DNA of 64,000 nt, taken from positions 124,001 through 188,000 of the forward strand of contig NZ_MZMU01000024.1 in assembly GCF_004123835.1 (NCBI RefSeq), written 5' to 3'. Shown here piece after piece: positions 26,421-35,281 of the stretch; within the stretch, counting starts at the first letter, position 1, and every line of letters starts with the position of its first letter. The DNA comes from Rhizobium leguminosarum. GTDB taxonomy: Bacteria > Pseudomonadota > Alphaproteobacteria > Rhizobiales > Rhizobiaceae. The notes below the pieces were generated by a model. The model was not told where the DNA came from and searched no databases. It saw only the letters and a list, made by a program, of their open reading frames with translations. The position numbers and the translations under genes were made by a program.

Positions 26421-27668
26421 TTAAATCGATTGCGCTGGGGTAGGCGCGTCGAGCGTATCGATCCGGCGCAATTTGGGGAAACTCGACGCCCAGATCGCCG
26501 CCACGACAAGCGTCCCGACCCCACCGATGACGACCGCCGGCACCGCGCCGAAGATCGCCGCCATCGTGCCCGCCCTGAATTCCCCGAGTTCGTTAGAAGC
26601 GCCGACGAAGACCATGTTGACCGCATTGACGCGGCCGCGCAGCTGATCCGGCGTCCAGAGCGCAATCAGGCTCTCGCGCACATAGACCGACACCATGTCG
26701 GCCGCCCCCATCAGCGCCAGCGCCGCGATCGAGACCTCGGTATTGGTCGATATGCCGAAGATGATCGTTCCGACACCGAACAGGGCGACGCCGATGAACA
26801 TGTAGATGCCGGCGCGATATTTGAGCGGATAGGCAGCAAGGAAGATCGCCATGACGATGGCGCCAAGTCCGGGTGCGGCGCGCAGCAGTCCGAGGCCCCA
26901 GGGACCGAGGGTGAGGATATCGCGCGCAAAAATCGGCATCAGCGCCGTGGCCCCGCCGAGCAGCACGGCGAAGAGATCGAGCGAGATCGCCCCGAGCACC
27001 ACCTTTTCAGCTCGGATGAAACTGAAGCCGCCGAGGATCATCGCCCAGCTCTTGGTCTCGCCCGAAGTCTTCTGCACAGGTTTCGGGATCATGTAGAGAA
27101 GGGCGGCACCGAGCACGGAAAAGATCACCGCTACCGTATAGGCAGTCGGCGCACTGACACCGTAGAGCAGACCGCCGAGCACCGGCCCGGTGATTGCCGC
27201 GAGCTGCCAGGACGACGAATTCCAGGCGATCGCATTGGAGAGTACCTCCTCCGGCACGAGATTGGGCGCCAGCGACTGTACCGCCGGCGACATGAAGGCG
27301 CGCTCGATGCCGAAGATCAAAAGCACCGCGAAGACAGGCAGCGGCGTAAAGGTTCCCATTAAAGTCATAACCAGCAGCGCCAGCGTACAGAGCGCGCTCA
27401 CCATCGAGCAGAGGGCCGCGATCGCCCGGCGATTGTACCGATCGGCTACCGAACCGGTGACGAGGATGAGCAGCAGCGACGGCAGGAACTGCACGAGACC
27501 GATTAAGCCGAGATAGATCGCGCTGCCCGTCTGGTCGTACATCTGCCAGCCGACGGCGACGCTGACGATCTGCTGCGAGAAGGAAAGCAGGAAGCGCGCG
27601 AAGAAGAACCGCGTGTAGGACGAATGCCGGAACGCGGCAAAACGGTCTCCGGTGGGCGAAAACGACAT
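26421..27668 (-). CDS. MFS transporter
   Basis: A 415-residue protein with about 12 membrane helices, starting MSFSPTGDRFAAFRHSSYTRFFFARF. The cytoplasmic loop GSVADRYNRRAIAAL carries the MFS motif-A-like pattern. It resembles the EntS/MFS_3 group of exporters. The substrate is unknown. The open frame extends 13 codons further upstream, without a better start signal. Its stop is 3 bp from the inverted-repeat element. Confidence 0.85.
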   Translation of the reverse strand: MSFSPTGDRFAAFRHSSYTRFFFARFLLSFSQQIVSVAVGWQMYDQTGSAIYLGLIGLVQFLPSLLLILVTGSVADRYNRRAIAALCSMVSALCTLALLVMTLMGTFTPLPVFAVLLIFGIERAFMSPAVQSLAPNLVPEEVLSNAIAWNSSSWQLAAITGPVLGGLLYGVSAPTAYTVAVIFSVLGAALLYMIPKPVQKTSGETKSWAMILGGFSFIRAEKVVLGAISLDLFAVLLGGATALMPIFARDILTLGPWGLGLLRAAPGLGAIVMAIFLAAYPLKYRAGIYMFIGVALFGVGTIIFGISTNTEVSIAALALMGAADMVSVYVRESLIALWTPDQLRGRVNAVNMVFVGASNELGEFRAGTMAAIFGAVPAVVIGGVGTLVVAAIWASSFPKLRRIDTLDAPTPAQSI

Positions 27669-27807
27669 GGAGGTTTTCCGAGGAGACGGGCGCCGAAATA
27701 GCTGCAAAGCCGCCCGTTAAACATGATTCACCGCGCGTTTCCACACGGCACTTGCCCGTTTAGTCGCCAATGTCTACATGTCTGTCAACAACGATTTGGA
27801 GATGACG

Positions 27808-28107
27808 ATGTATGCGCTGTTGGCAACCATTGATTTAGCTTTGCAAATTTATATTTGGATTTTGATTGCCAGCGCTATTTTCTCGTGGCTCTTCGCATTC
27901 AACGTCATCAATTCCAACAACCAGTTCGTCAATCAGATCGGGATGTTCCTGTACAACGTCACCGAGCCTGTTCTACGTCCGATCCGCCGCCTGCTGCCCA
28001 ATCTCGGGGGCATTGATATTTCGCCGATCATTCTGCTGTTGATAATCTTCTTCATCCGGATGCTGCTGGCCACCAGCATCGCGCCGCTCTTCGGCGTTCG
28101 CATTTGA
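27808..28107 (+). CDS. YggT family membrane protein
   Basis: A 99-residue protein with two membrane helices around the YggT signature (SAIFSWLFAFNVIN..., TEPVLRPIRRLLPNLGGIDISPIILLLII). GGAG lies 6 bp before the ATG at 27808; upstream ATGs at 27778 and 27802 are less well placed. Homologues are implicated in osmotic tolerance and division-associated functions. The gene is followed by DUF167, as in many bacteria. Confidence 0.88.
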   Translation: MYALLATIDLALQIYIWILIASAIFSWLFAFNVINSNNQFVNQIGMFLYNVTEPVLRPIRRLLPNLGGIDISPIILLLIIFFIRMLLATSIAPLFGVRI

Positions 28108-28415
28108 ACCGTCCCTGGAAGCAATTTGACGACCATGTCCGCCTCGCCATACGGTTGACGCCAAATGGCGGGCGTGACGCAATCGATGGCGTCGAGGCTG
28201 ACGGTGAAGGCGATCCGCATCTGAAGGTTCGCGTCACCGCCGTGCCCGAGAAAGGCAAGGCCAACAAGGCCCTCATCCTGCTCGTCGCCGGATCACTTGG
28301 CGTTCCCAAATCAAGCGTCAGTCTCGTCTCGGGTGAGACCGCGCGCAAAAAAATCCTCCGGATCGACGGCGATCCGGAGGATTTGGTAAAAAAGCTCGAG
28401 ATATCTTTAGGCTGA
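28104..28415 (+). CDS. DUF167/UPF0235 protein (YggU family)
   Basis: A 103-residue protein from a TTG start that overlaps the YggT stop (TTGA). The pattern RLTPNGGRDAIDGVE, LKVRVTAVPEKGKANKALI and SLVSGETARKKILRI is diagnostic of the family. Function unknown. The last third of the gene carries, on the opposite strand, the probable transcription terminator of ppa (28347-28384). The gene ends 4 bp from the ppa stop. Confidence 0.88.
   Translation: MNRPWKQFDDHVRLAIRLTPNGGRDAIDGVEADGEGDPHLKVRVTAVPEKGKANKALILLVAGSLGVPKSSVSLVSGETARKKILRIDGDPEDLVKKLEISLG
28347..28384 (-). terminator. ppa terminator embedded in the DUF167 coding region
   Basis: AAATCCTCCGGATC and GATCCGGAGGATTT form a perfect 14-bp stem with a 6-nt loop (28351-28384). 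On the minus strand the stem is followed by seven T (28353-28347), which is a textbook intrinsic terminator 36 nt after the ppa stop codon. The same bases encode residues around KKILRIDGDPEDLVKK of the convergent DUF167 protein. Confidence 0.8.
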
Positions 28416-28419
28416 ACAA

Positions 28420-28956
28420 TCAGCCTTTCGTCTTCTTGGCGCGCTCGACGGCTTCGAGGATGAGTTCGCCGGCTTCCTTGGAGTCGCCCCAGCCGAAGAT
28501 CTTCACCCACTTGCCAGGCTCCAGATCCTTGTAGTGCTCGAAGAAGTGCTCGATCTGCTTCAGCGTGATCTCGGGAAGATCGGTGTAATCCTTCACCTTC
28601 TCATAGCGCAGCGTCAGCTTCGGCGACGGCACGGCGATGATCTTCTCGTCCTTGCCGGAATTGTCTTCCATCTTCAGGACGCCGATCGGACGCACGTTGA
28701 TGACGCAGCCGGGAACCAGCGGGCGGGTGCTGGCGATCAGGACGTCGATCGGGTCGCCATCTTCCGACAGCGTGTGCGGCACGAAACCATAATTGCCCGG
28801 ATAGGTCATCGGCGTATAGAGGAAACGATCGACCACCAGCGTGCCGGCTTCCTTGTCCATCTCATACTTGATGGGATGACCGCCGACCGGAACCTCGACG
28901 ATAACGTTGACGTCCTCAGGTGGATTATTACCGATTGAAATGGCGTCGATGCGCAT
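28420..28956 (-). CDS. ppa: inorganic pyrophosphatase
   Basis: A 178-residue family I pyrophosphatase starting MRIDAISIGNNPPEDVNVIVEVP. The metal-binding signature is EDGDPIDVLIAS, with the Arg/Lys/Tyr active-site residues in the expected order (YEMDKEAG, FLYTPMTYPGNYGF). The upstream GGGAG and family length support 28956 over the 22-codon longer frame. It hydrolyses pyrophosphate to drive biosynthesis. Confidence 0.96.
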   Translation of the reverse strand: MRIDAISIGNNPPEDVNVIVEVPVGGHPIKYEMDKEAGTLVVDRFLYTPMTYPGNYGFVPHTLSEDGDPIDVLIASTRPLVPGCVINVRPIGVLKMEDNSGKDEKIIAVPSPKLTLRYEKVKDYTDLPEITLKQIEHFFEHYKDLEPGKWVKIFGWGDSKEAGELILEAVERAKKTKG

Positions 28957-29165
28957 AAGAAACTCCCGCGAGGTTGAATGTGCTGGCAGCCAGATAATCA
29001 GTTTCATGTGGCAACGCAACATGGCACAGCACCAATGCTTGACTGCACCGGGTCACATTCACATCAAAAGTTTCTAATAGGAGATAGGCGACCGCTGACT
29101 CCAGCACCGCACGTCTTTTCGGACACCAAAGGGCGCTGCAGCACTTTGAATTGTGCGTAGACCGT

Positions 29166-29672
29166 TCAGCTCCAGATGAAGCCGATCTTCTTCAATTGCC
29201 TGTGGTCGAAACTTTCCATGCCTTCGCAGAAATCGACACCGCCATGATTGCGGTAGAAGTGGCTGGCGGTCTCGTTATCCTCGAGGCACCAGACGACCAG
29301 CCCGTTGCAGCCGAGCGACTTCAACAGCCGGCGCGCCTCGCCGAACAGCATTCTGCCGAGGCCGATGCCCTGATACTCGGGGCGAAGGTAAAGCTCGTAA
29401 ATCTCGCCTTCCTGCGGCAGAGCGCGGGCGCGGTTGAGGCCGAGCGTCGCATAGCCGGCGACCGTTCCGGCAACATCGAGAACCAGCAGCGTTGCGGGTC
29501 CCCGCGTCGCCTTGCGCCACCAGCTTTCGCCGCGCCGCTCGATCATCTGCGTCAGTGCGCGATGCGGAATGATGCCCGCATAGGTGTGTTGCCAGGCAAG
29601 CCTGTGTGTTTCCGATATGGCTCGGGCATCTTGCGGCTCGGCCCGCCGGACATCGATCGACAACGTCTTCAT
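29166..29672 (-). CDS. GNAT family N-acetyltransferase
   Basis: A 168-residue acetyltransferase starting MKTLSIDVRRAEPQDARAI. The acetyl-CoA-binding segment is ELYLRPEYQGIGLGRMLFGEARRLLKSLG and the C-terminal motif is DNETASHFYRNHGG. The acceptor is unknown. A perfect TTAA-N7-TTAA box is about 100 bp upstream of the start, so it may be cell-cycle regulated. The ribosome-binding site is weak. Confidence 0.82.
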   Translation of the reverse strand: MKTLSIDVRRAEPQDARAISETHRLAWQHTYAGIIPHRALTQMIERRGESWWRKATRGPATLLVLDVAGTVAGYATLGLNRARALPQEGEIYELYLRPEYQGIGLGRMLFGEARRLLKSLGCNGLVVWCLEDNETASHFYRNHGGVDFCEGMESFDHRQLKKIGFIWS

Positions 29673-29769
29673 AACGTTTACTCTGGTCCCGCCGAAGGCA
29701 ACTAACCATATGCACAAAGGCATTGTGATCGATTGCCCACAGACTTGATATGTGGACGATGATCAAAAG

Positions 29770-29784
29770 TTAACGCTTTTTTAA
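29770..29784. promoter_or_regulatory. CtrA-type box TTAA-N7-TTAA
   Basis: TTAACGCTTTTTTAA followed by CG matches the CtrA consensus TTAA-N7-TTAA exactly. It lies 98 bp upstream of the acetyltransferase start (minus strand) and just past the typA terminator. CtrA is the cell-cycle master regulator of alphaproteobacteria. Binding is inferred from the motif only. Confidence 0.5.
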
Positions 29785-29818
29785 CGATTGTCACAAGATG
29801 GAATCGACGCGGCGCACA

Positions 29819-29853
29819 ATAAAAAACCCCGGCGCGAAGGCCGGGGTTTCTAA
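29819..29853 (-). terminator. typA intrinsic terminator
   Basis: On the minus strand AAACCCCGGC-C-TTCG-CGCCGGGGTTT is followed by a run of six T and ATT. The strong GC stem and T-run sit about 35 nt after the typA stop and before the acetyltransferase promoter. Confidence 0.85.
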
Positions 29854-29861
29854 GGATTTCT

Positions 29862-29885
29862 GAAAGATTGCGACGCGCTCTAGGC
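29862..29885. repeat. B-block fragment of the dispersed repeat
   Basis: TGAAAGATTGCGACGCGCTC matches the right half of block B at 10108-10129. Only the half-palindrome is present, touching the typA stop region. It appears to be a truncated relic. Confidence 0.55.
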
Positions 29886-29887
29886 TC

Positions 29888-31708
29888 TCAGAGCGCCGCC
29901 TTCGTCTTTTCGAAACGCTTGCGATCGTTTGCGTCGAGATACATCTTGCGCAGACGAATATTCTTCGGTGTCACTTCCATCAGCTCGTCATCCTGGATCC
30001 AGGAGAGCGCGCGATCAAGCGTCATGCGGATCGGCGGCGTCAGCTTCACCGCTTCGTCCTTGCCGGCGGCGCGGATGTTGGTGAGCTGCTTGCCCTTCAG
30101 GACGTTGACTTCAAGGTCGTTGTCGCGCGAATGGATGCCGATGATCATGCCGGCATAGACCTTTTCGCCCGGCTCGATGATCATCGGGCCGCGATCTTCC
30201 AAGTTGAACATCGCATAGGCGACAGCTTCGCCGGGAGCGTTGGCGAGCAGCACGCCGTTGACGCGGCCACCGATCACACCCTTGTAGGGCTGATAGTCGT
30301 GGAACAGGCGGTTCATGATCGCCGTGCCGCGCGTATCCGTCAGCAGCTCCGACTGGTAGCCGATCAGGCCACGGGTCGGTGCGTAGAAACGCAGGCGGAG
30401 ACGGTTACCGCCCGACGGACGCAGCTCGACCATTTCGGCCTTGCGCTCGGACATCTTCTGCACGACGACACCGGAATGTTCTTCGTCGACGTCGATGACG
30501 ACTTCTTCGACCGGCTCCAGAAGCTGGCCGCTTTCATCCTTGTGCATCACGACGCGCGGACGCGACACGGCAAGCTCGAAGCCTTCGCGACGCATGGTTT
30601 CGATGAGAACGGCGAGCTGAAGTTCGCCACGGCCGGATACGTAGAACGAATCCTTGCCTTCGGCTTCTTCGATCTTCAGGGCGACGTTGCCTTCCGCTTC
30701 CTTGAAGAGACGGTCGCGGATGACGCGGCTCGTCACCTTGTCGCCTTCGGTGCCGGCCAGCGGGCTATCGTTGACGATGAAGGACATGGTCACAGTCGGC
30801 GGATCGATCGGCTGCGCCTGCAGCGGCTCGGTGATCGAAGGATCGCAGAAGGTGTCGGCAACCGTGCCCTTGGAAAGGCCGGCAATCGCGATAATATCGC
30901 CCTGATGCGCTTCGTCGATTGCCGTGCGCTCGATGCCGCGGAAGGCGAGGATCTTGGAAATACGGCCGGTTTCGATCGTCTTGCCGTCGGCGTGGAGAAC
31001 CTTCACGGCCTGGTTCGGCTTGATGGAACCGGAATTGATACGGCCGGTGATGATGCGGCCGAGGAAGGGGTTGGCTTCGAGGATCGTGCCGATCATCGTG
31101 AACGGACCTTCGTGGACGGTCGGCTCCGGAACATGCTTGAGCACCAGGTCGAGAAGCGGCGTAAGACCCTGATCCTTCGGACCTTCCGGATTGACGTTCA
31201 TCCAGCCGTCGCGACCGGAACCGTAGAGGATCGGGAAGTCGAGCTGCTCGTCGGTCGCGTCGAGGTTGGCGAAAAGATCGAAGACTTCGTTGATGACTTC
31301 TTCGTGGCGGCCATCAGGACGGTCGATCTTGTTGATCGCGACAATCGGACGAAGACCGACCTTCAACGCCTTGGAGACAACGAACTTCGTCTGCGGCATC
31401 GGGCCTTCAGAGGAGTCGACGAGAACGATCGCGCCATCCACCATCGAGAGAATGCGCTCGACTTCACCGCCAAAGTCGGCGTGGCCGGGGGTGTCGACGA
31501 TGTTGATGCGGACACCCTTCCATTCCACCGAGGTCGCCTTGGCGAGAATGGTGATGCCGCGTTCTTTTTCGAGATCGTTCGAGTCCATCACGCGTTCAGC
31601 GACACGCTGATTTTCGCGGAACGAGCCGGACTGCTTGAGAAGCTCATCCACCAGGGTCGTTTTGCCATGGTCAACGTGCGCGATGATCGCGATATTGCGA
31701 AGTGACAT
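29888..31708 (-). CDS. typA: ribosome-associated GTPase TypA/BipA
   Basis: A 606-residue translational GTPase starting MSLRNIAIIAHVDHGKTTLVDELL (G1 motif AHVDHGKT). It has the G3 motif DTPGHADFGGEVER, the G4 motif NKIDRPD, EF-G-like domains and the BipA-specific C-terminus. It assists ribosome assembly and stress growth. The open frame extends 46 codons upstream without family similarity. Confidence 0.97.
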   Translation of the reverse strand: MSLRNIAIIAHVDHGKTTLVDELLKQSGSFRENQRVAERVMDSNDLEKERGITILAKATSVEWKGVRINIVDTPGHADFGGEVERILSMVDGAIVLVDSSEGPMPQTKFVVSKALKVGLRPIVAINKIDRPDGRHEEVINEVFDLFANLDATDEQLDFPILYGSGRDGWMNVNPEGPKDQGLTPLLDLVLKHVPEPTVHEGPFTMIGTILEANPFLGRIITGRINSGSIKPNQAVKVLHADGKTIETGRISKILAFRGIERTAIDEAHQGDIIAIAGLSKGTVADTFCDPSITEPLQAQPIDPPTVTMSFIVNDSPLAGTEGDKVTSRVIRDRLFKEAEGNVALKIEEAEGKDSFYVSGRGELQLAVLIETMRREGFELAVSRPRVVMHKDESGQLLEPVEEVVIDVDEEHSGVVVQKMSERKAEMVELRPSGGNRLRLRFYAPTRGLIGYQSELLTDTRGTAIMNRLFHDYQPYKGVIGGRVNGVLLANAPGEAVAYAMFNLEDRGPMIIEPGEKVYAGMIIGIHSRDNDLEVNVLKGKQLTNIRAAGKDEAVKLTPPIRMTLDRALSWIQDDELMEVTPKNIRLRKMYLDANDRKRFEKTKAAL

Positions 31709-31865
31709 ATGTGAAATCTCTGAGGCTGGGGCGCACGCTCTAGAGGGCGCGCCTATTAGTTTGGGGCGTCCATACAGTTTTTTTTGCGGTTGCGAAAGGG
31801 GGGAACGCGCAAAAGCTGCGGCAAGGCTGTCGCCCCGCCGCATCATAGCGTGTCATCAAATTGTC

Positions 31866-33953
31866 TTAGGCGTCGCTGCCTGTCAATTGCTCGAAGGTCG
31901 AAAGTCCCTTTTTGACGAGCATCGCATCCGGGCTCGGCAGCTTGCCGCGGAACGCCTTGTAGGCGTCTTCCGGATCAACCGAACCGCCGACGGAATAGAT
32001 ATTCTCTTTGAGCTTGCGCGCCATCTCTCCGTTGAAGGCGTCTCCCGTCTCCTCGAAGGCGGCAAAGGCATCGGCGTCGAGCACCTCCGACCACATGTAG
32101 GAGTAATAGCCGGCCGAATATCCGCCGGAGAAGATGTGCTGGAAGTGCGGCGTCGCATGGCGCATGACGATCGACTTCGGCATGCCGATCTCGGCCAGCA
32201 CCTCGCCCTGCACCGCCATCGGGTCTTCGACGGTTGTTCTCGTGTGAAACGCCATGTCGACCAGTGCCGACGAAGTGAACTCGACCGTATTGAAGCCGGC
32301 GTTGAAAGTGCGGGCTGCAAGCACCTTCTCGAGCAGGGCCTGCGGCATCGGCTCGCCGGTTTCGACATGCACGGCATAGCGCTTCAGAATATCGGGCACC
32401 GTCAGCCAGTGCTCATAAAGCTGCGACGGCAGCTCGACGAAATCGCGCGAGACGCCGGTGCCCGCAACCGAGGGATAGGTGACGTTCGAAAGCATGCCGT
32501 GAAGCGCATGGCCGAATTCGTGGAATAGCGTGCGGGCATCGTCGAGCGACAGCAGCGCCGGCTTGCCTTCCGCCGGCTTGGCGAAGTTGCAGACATTATA
32601 GATGATCGGCAATTCACCGTGGCGGCCGTTCTTCAGCTCCAGCCTGTGCTGCGATTGCAGCGAGCTCATCCAGGCGCCTGAGCGTTTCGAGCTGCGGGCG
32701 AAATAATCGCCAAGGAACAGGGCGACGAGCTTGTCCTCGCGGTCCCTGATTTCGAACACCCTGACATCCGGGTGATAGGCGGCCACGCCCTTCTTCTCGA
32801 CGGCCCAGATGCCGAACAGCCGGCCGGCCACGTCGAAGCAGGCTTCGATGATCTTCTCGAGCTGCAGATAAGGCTTGAGCTCGGCCTCGGAGAAATCGAA
32901 CTTCCGCGCCCGGATCTTTTCGGCATAGTGGCGCCAGTCCCAGGGCATCACCTCGTGGTTCCGGCCTTCCTCGGTGATCAGCGCCGCAATATCGGCCTCC
33001 TCCTCGCCGGCGCGTTTCACCGCCCGCGCCCAGACGGCCTTGAGCAGGCCGTTCACCGCATCCGCCGTCTTCGCCATCGTGTTGTCGAGCTTCAGCTCGG
33101 CGAAATTGCCGTAGCCGAGCAGTGTCGCCACTTGGTGGCGCAGCGCCAGCGTTTCCCTGACGACGGCGCGATTGTCCGTCTCACCGTCATTTTCGCCGCG
33201 CGCCACCCACGCCTTGAAAGCCTGCTCGCGCAGATCGCGGCGCTCCGAGAAGGTGAGGAAGGGCTCGATGATCGAGCGTGACAGCGTCACCGCATATTTG
33301 CCCTCTTCGCCGCGTTCGCGCGCTGCTGCCGCCATCGCGTCGCGAAGGAATTCCGGCAGGCCCTCGAGCTCGGCGCTGTCCGAAAGGACCAGTGCCCAGG
33401 CCTTTTCGTCGGCCAGCACGTTCTGGCCGAACTGCGTCCCGAGGCCGGCAAGCTTTTCATCGATCGCCGCGAGTTTTTCCTGCTCGGCCTTATCAAGCTT
33501 GGCGCCCGATTTGACGAAGCCTTTCCAGTGGCGTTCCAGCACGCGTGTCTGTTCGAGCGTCAGGCCAAGGCTCTCGCGGTTCTCCCAGAGCGTGTCGATG
33601 CGGGCAAAAAGCGCTGCATTCATCCCGATCTTCGAATAGTGGCGCGACATCTTCGGCGAGATCTCCCGCTCCAGAGCCTGGATCACATCATTGGTATGCG
33701 CGCCCGCCTTGTTCCAGAACAGCGCGGAGACACGCGACAGCGCGTCGCCGGCAATCTCCAGCGCCACGACCGTATTGTCGAATGTCGGCGCATCGCCGTT
33801 TCCGGCGATCTCGTCGATCTCCCTTTCATGCGCGGCAAGCGCGGCTTCGAAGGCGGCGGCAAAATCACCGTCATCAACAGCATCGAAACGCGGCAGGCCG
33901 TGAAGACCGTCCCAGGTCACCAGCGCCGAATTAAAGTCATGTGGAGAAGGCAT
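31866..33953 (-). CDS. M3 family oligopeptidase
   Basis: A 695-residue zinc peptidase of the thimet/oligopeptidase A/Dcp family. The zinc motif HEFGHALH is in LFHEFGHALHGMLSNV, with the downstream glutamate near RDFVELPSQLYEHW. It cleaves short peptides in the cytoplasm. The start at 33953 (MPSPHDFNSALVTWDG) has AAGGAA upstream; the longer 52-codon extension reads promoter DNA. It is divergent from the unknown gene at 34182. Confidence 0.94.
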   Translation of the reverse strand: MPSPHDFNSALVTWDGLHGLPRFDAVDDGDFAAAFEAALAAHEREIDEIAGNGDAPTFDNTVVALEIAGDALSRVSALFWNKAGAHTNDVIQALEREISPKMSRHYSKIGMNAALFARIDTLWENRESLGLTLEQTRVLERHWKGFVKSGAKLDKAEQEKLAAIDEKLAGLGTQFGQNVLADEKAWALVLSDSAELEGLPEFLRDAMAAAARERGEEGKYAVTLSRSIIEPFLTFSERRDLREQAFKAWVARGENDGETDNRAVVRETLALRHQVATLLGYGNFAELKLDNTMAKTADAVNGLLKAVWARAVKRAGEEEADIAALITEEGRNHEVMPWDWRHYAEKIRARKFDFSEAELKPYLQLEKIIEACFDVAGRLFGIWAVEKKGVAAYHPDVRVFEIRDREDKLVALFLGDYFARSSKRSGAWMSSLQSQHRLELKNGRHGELPIIYNVCNFAKPAEGKPALLSLDDARTLFHEFGHALHGMLSNVTYPSVAGTGVSRDFVELPSQLYEHWLTVPDILKRYAVHVETGEPMPQALLEKVLAARTFNAGFNTVEFTSSALVDMAFHTRTTVEDPMAVQGEVLAEIGMPKSIVMRHATPHFQHIFSGGYSAGYYSYMWSEVLDADAFAAFEETGDAFNGEMARKLKENIYSVGGSVDPEDAYKAFRGKLPSPDAMLVKKGLSTFEQLTGSDA

Positions 33954-34101
33954 CGGAGAATTCCTTTTGGCATGCAGATGGATCGTCAATATAGGAGGGC
34001 TGTCGTAGAATTGGTATGTTGCCGGGAAGGACCTTTTGCCCCGCCTGCCAAATTTGGCGGGCGCCTGCCAATTCTGGTGGACAACAATTGATACGTGAAA
34101 A

Positions 34102-34116
34102 TTAACCAATCGTTAA
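34102..34116. promoter_or_regulatory. CtrA-type box TTAA-N7-TTAA with overlapping palindrome
   Basis: TTAACCAATCGTTAA, followed by CG, matches the CtrA consensus perfectly, including the preferred CC and C after each half. A perfect 16-bp palindrome CAATCGTTAACGATTG (34107-34122) overlaps it. The box is about 66 bp upstream of the 34182 gene and 150 bp upstream of the divergent peptidase gene. Confidence 0.6.
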
Positions 34117-34181
34117 CGATTGACGCGAATCACGCGCAGGCGCTAGTTTTCTGATGTTCTTCTTGTAAGGGGACATGCGCC

Positions 34182-34613
34182 ATGGAAATTTTTTCTGTGC
34201 GGTCTTCTCAGAGTTTGCTTTTTAAGAACAATCCTAATAACGCAAAAAGTTCGAAGACCTCTGATATTGAAATCGAGACCAGAGCTCCCGCCTTGGCCTC
34301 GTTCCAGATCGAAGACGATGTTGGCGAAGGCCCGGATTTCACCGCGGTCAGCCCTGGAGAGCTGCGCAATTACGCACGCCAGAGTTTCGACAGCGGCCTG
34401 ATCGATCAGAATACCTACGCCGCGATCTCCGAACCGCTACCGATGCATGCGATCGATCCGCTCGGCAACATCATCGATCTCTCCAGCGTCACCGACGGCA
34501 CCAGCTTCAATTTCCTCGACTATTACAAGAATCAGCTGCAGATCGCCATGTCGATCGGCGATCCCAATGAGGTCCAGACGTTGAAATCGATCGTCAATTT
34601 CCTGGATGGCTGA
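34182..34613 (+). CDS. unknown rhizobial protein
   Basis: A 143-residue acidic protein starting MEIFSVRSSQSLLFKNNPNN, with no signal peptide and no membrane helix. It has a Ser/Thr/Asn-rich basic N-terminus and a helical C-terminal half (PGELRNYARQSFDSGLIDQNTYAAI..., FLDYYKNQLQIAMSIGDPNEVQTL). AAGGGGACA is placed 8 bp before the ATG. I do not recognise a family. A perfect CtrA box in its promoter suggests cell-cycle control, perhaps a motility or envelope function, but this is only inference. Confidence 0.75.
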   Translation: MEIFSVRSSQSLLFKNNPNNAKSSKTSDIEIETRAPALASFQIEDDVGEGPDFTAVSPGELRNYARQSFDSGLIDQNTYAAISEPLPMHAIDPLGNIIDLSSVTDGTSFNFLDYYKNQLQIAMSIGDPNEVQTLKSIVNFLDG

Positions 34614-34616
34614 TCG

Positions 34617-34645
34617 GACCATGATGCCGAAAATCTAGGTCAGGC
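34617..34645. repeat. half A-block repeat between convergent genes
   Basis: GACCATGATGCCGAAAATCT matches the left half of the A block. The right half is missing. It occupies the 26-bp gap between the unknown protein gene and the LysE gene and runs into the end of the latter. Confidence 0.5.
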
Positions 34646-35281
34646 CTTGCGCCAGCCGAGCAGGCCGGGCGTTGCGTGCCAGAGCGCCTGCGCGGCAAAT
34701 CCCATGAAAAGCACGCCCGAGCAGCGCACGATCAACCGCTCATGGGCACGATAGAAGCGCCGCACCGTACCGGCGCCGATGATGCCGATCAGGATGATGT
34801 CGGCAGTCACGAAACCGACGAACGACACGACGAGCAGCACCGGCAACGCCTCGAAATCGAGCGCGCCGGCCGAGCCTGCAACGAGTGCGGTGAAGGTGGC
34901 GAGCGCCACCGGATAACCCTTCGGATTGGTGACGCCGAAGATCAGACCGCGGCGAAACGGCCGCTCGACCACAACAAGCGCCTGCCCCTCCGCTTTCGGC
35001 TTGGCATTGACGGCGCTCCAGCCGATCCAGGCGAGGTAGAAACCGCAGGCAAGGCCGAGCAGGTCGAAGACGAAGGTTCCGATCGTTTTTGCGCCGACGA
35101 TCGCGATCAGCGCCAGCGACGACCAGATGAGGTCCCCGACCAGATGCCCCATCATAAAGAGGGCGCCGGCCTTGCGGCCCTGCCCCGCGCCGATGCCGAG
35201 CAGTTGTAGAAAGGCGGGTCCCGGAATGAGCACGTAAAAGAGCGCCGCCAGAAAGGCGCCGAAGAGCAAAGACTGCGTCAT
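34640..35281 (-). CDS. LysE family exporter
   Basis: A 213-residue protein starting MTQSLLFGAFLAALFYVLIPGPAFL with about six membrane helices and the LysE/RhtB signature PGPA at the end of the first helix and GVTNPKGYPVALATF in the middle. It probably exports an amino acid or related metabolite. It is a single gene without a clear partner. Confidence 0.88.
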   Translation of the reverse strand: MTQSLLFGAFLAALFYVLIPGPAFLQLLGIGAGQGRKAGALFMMGHLVGDLIWSSLALIAIVGAKTIGTFVFDLLGLACGFYLAWIGWSAVNAKPKAEGQALVVVERPFRRGLIFGVTNPKGYPVALATFTALVAGSAGALDFEALPVLLVVSFVGFVTADIILIGIIGAGTVRRFYRAHERLIVRCSGVLFMGFAAQALWHATPGLLGWRKA

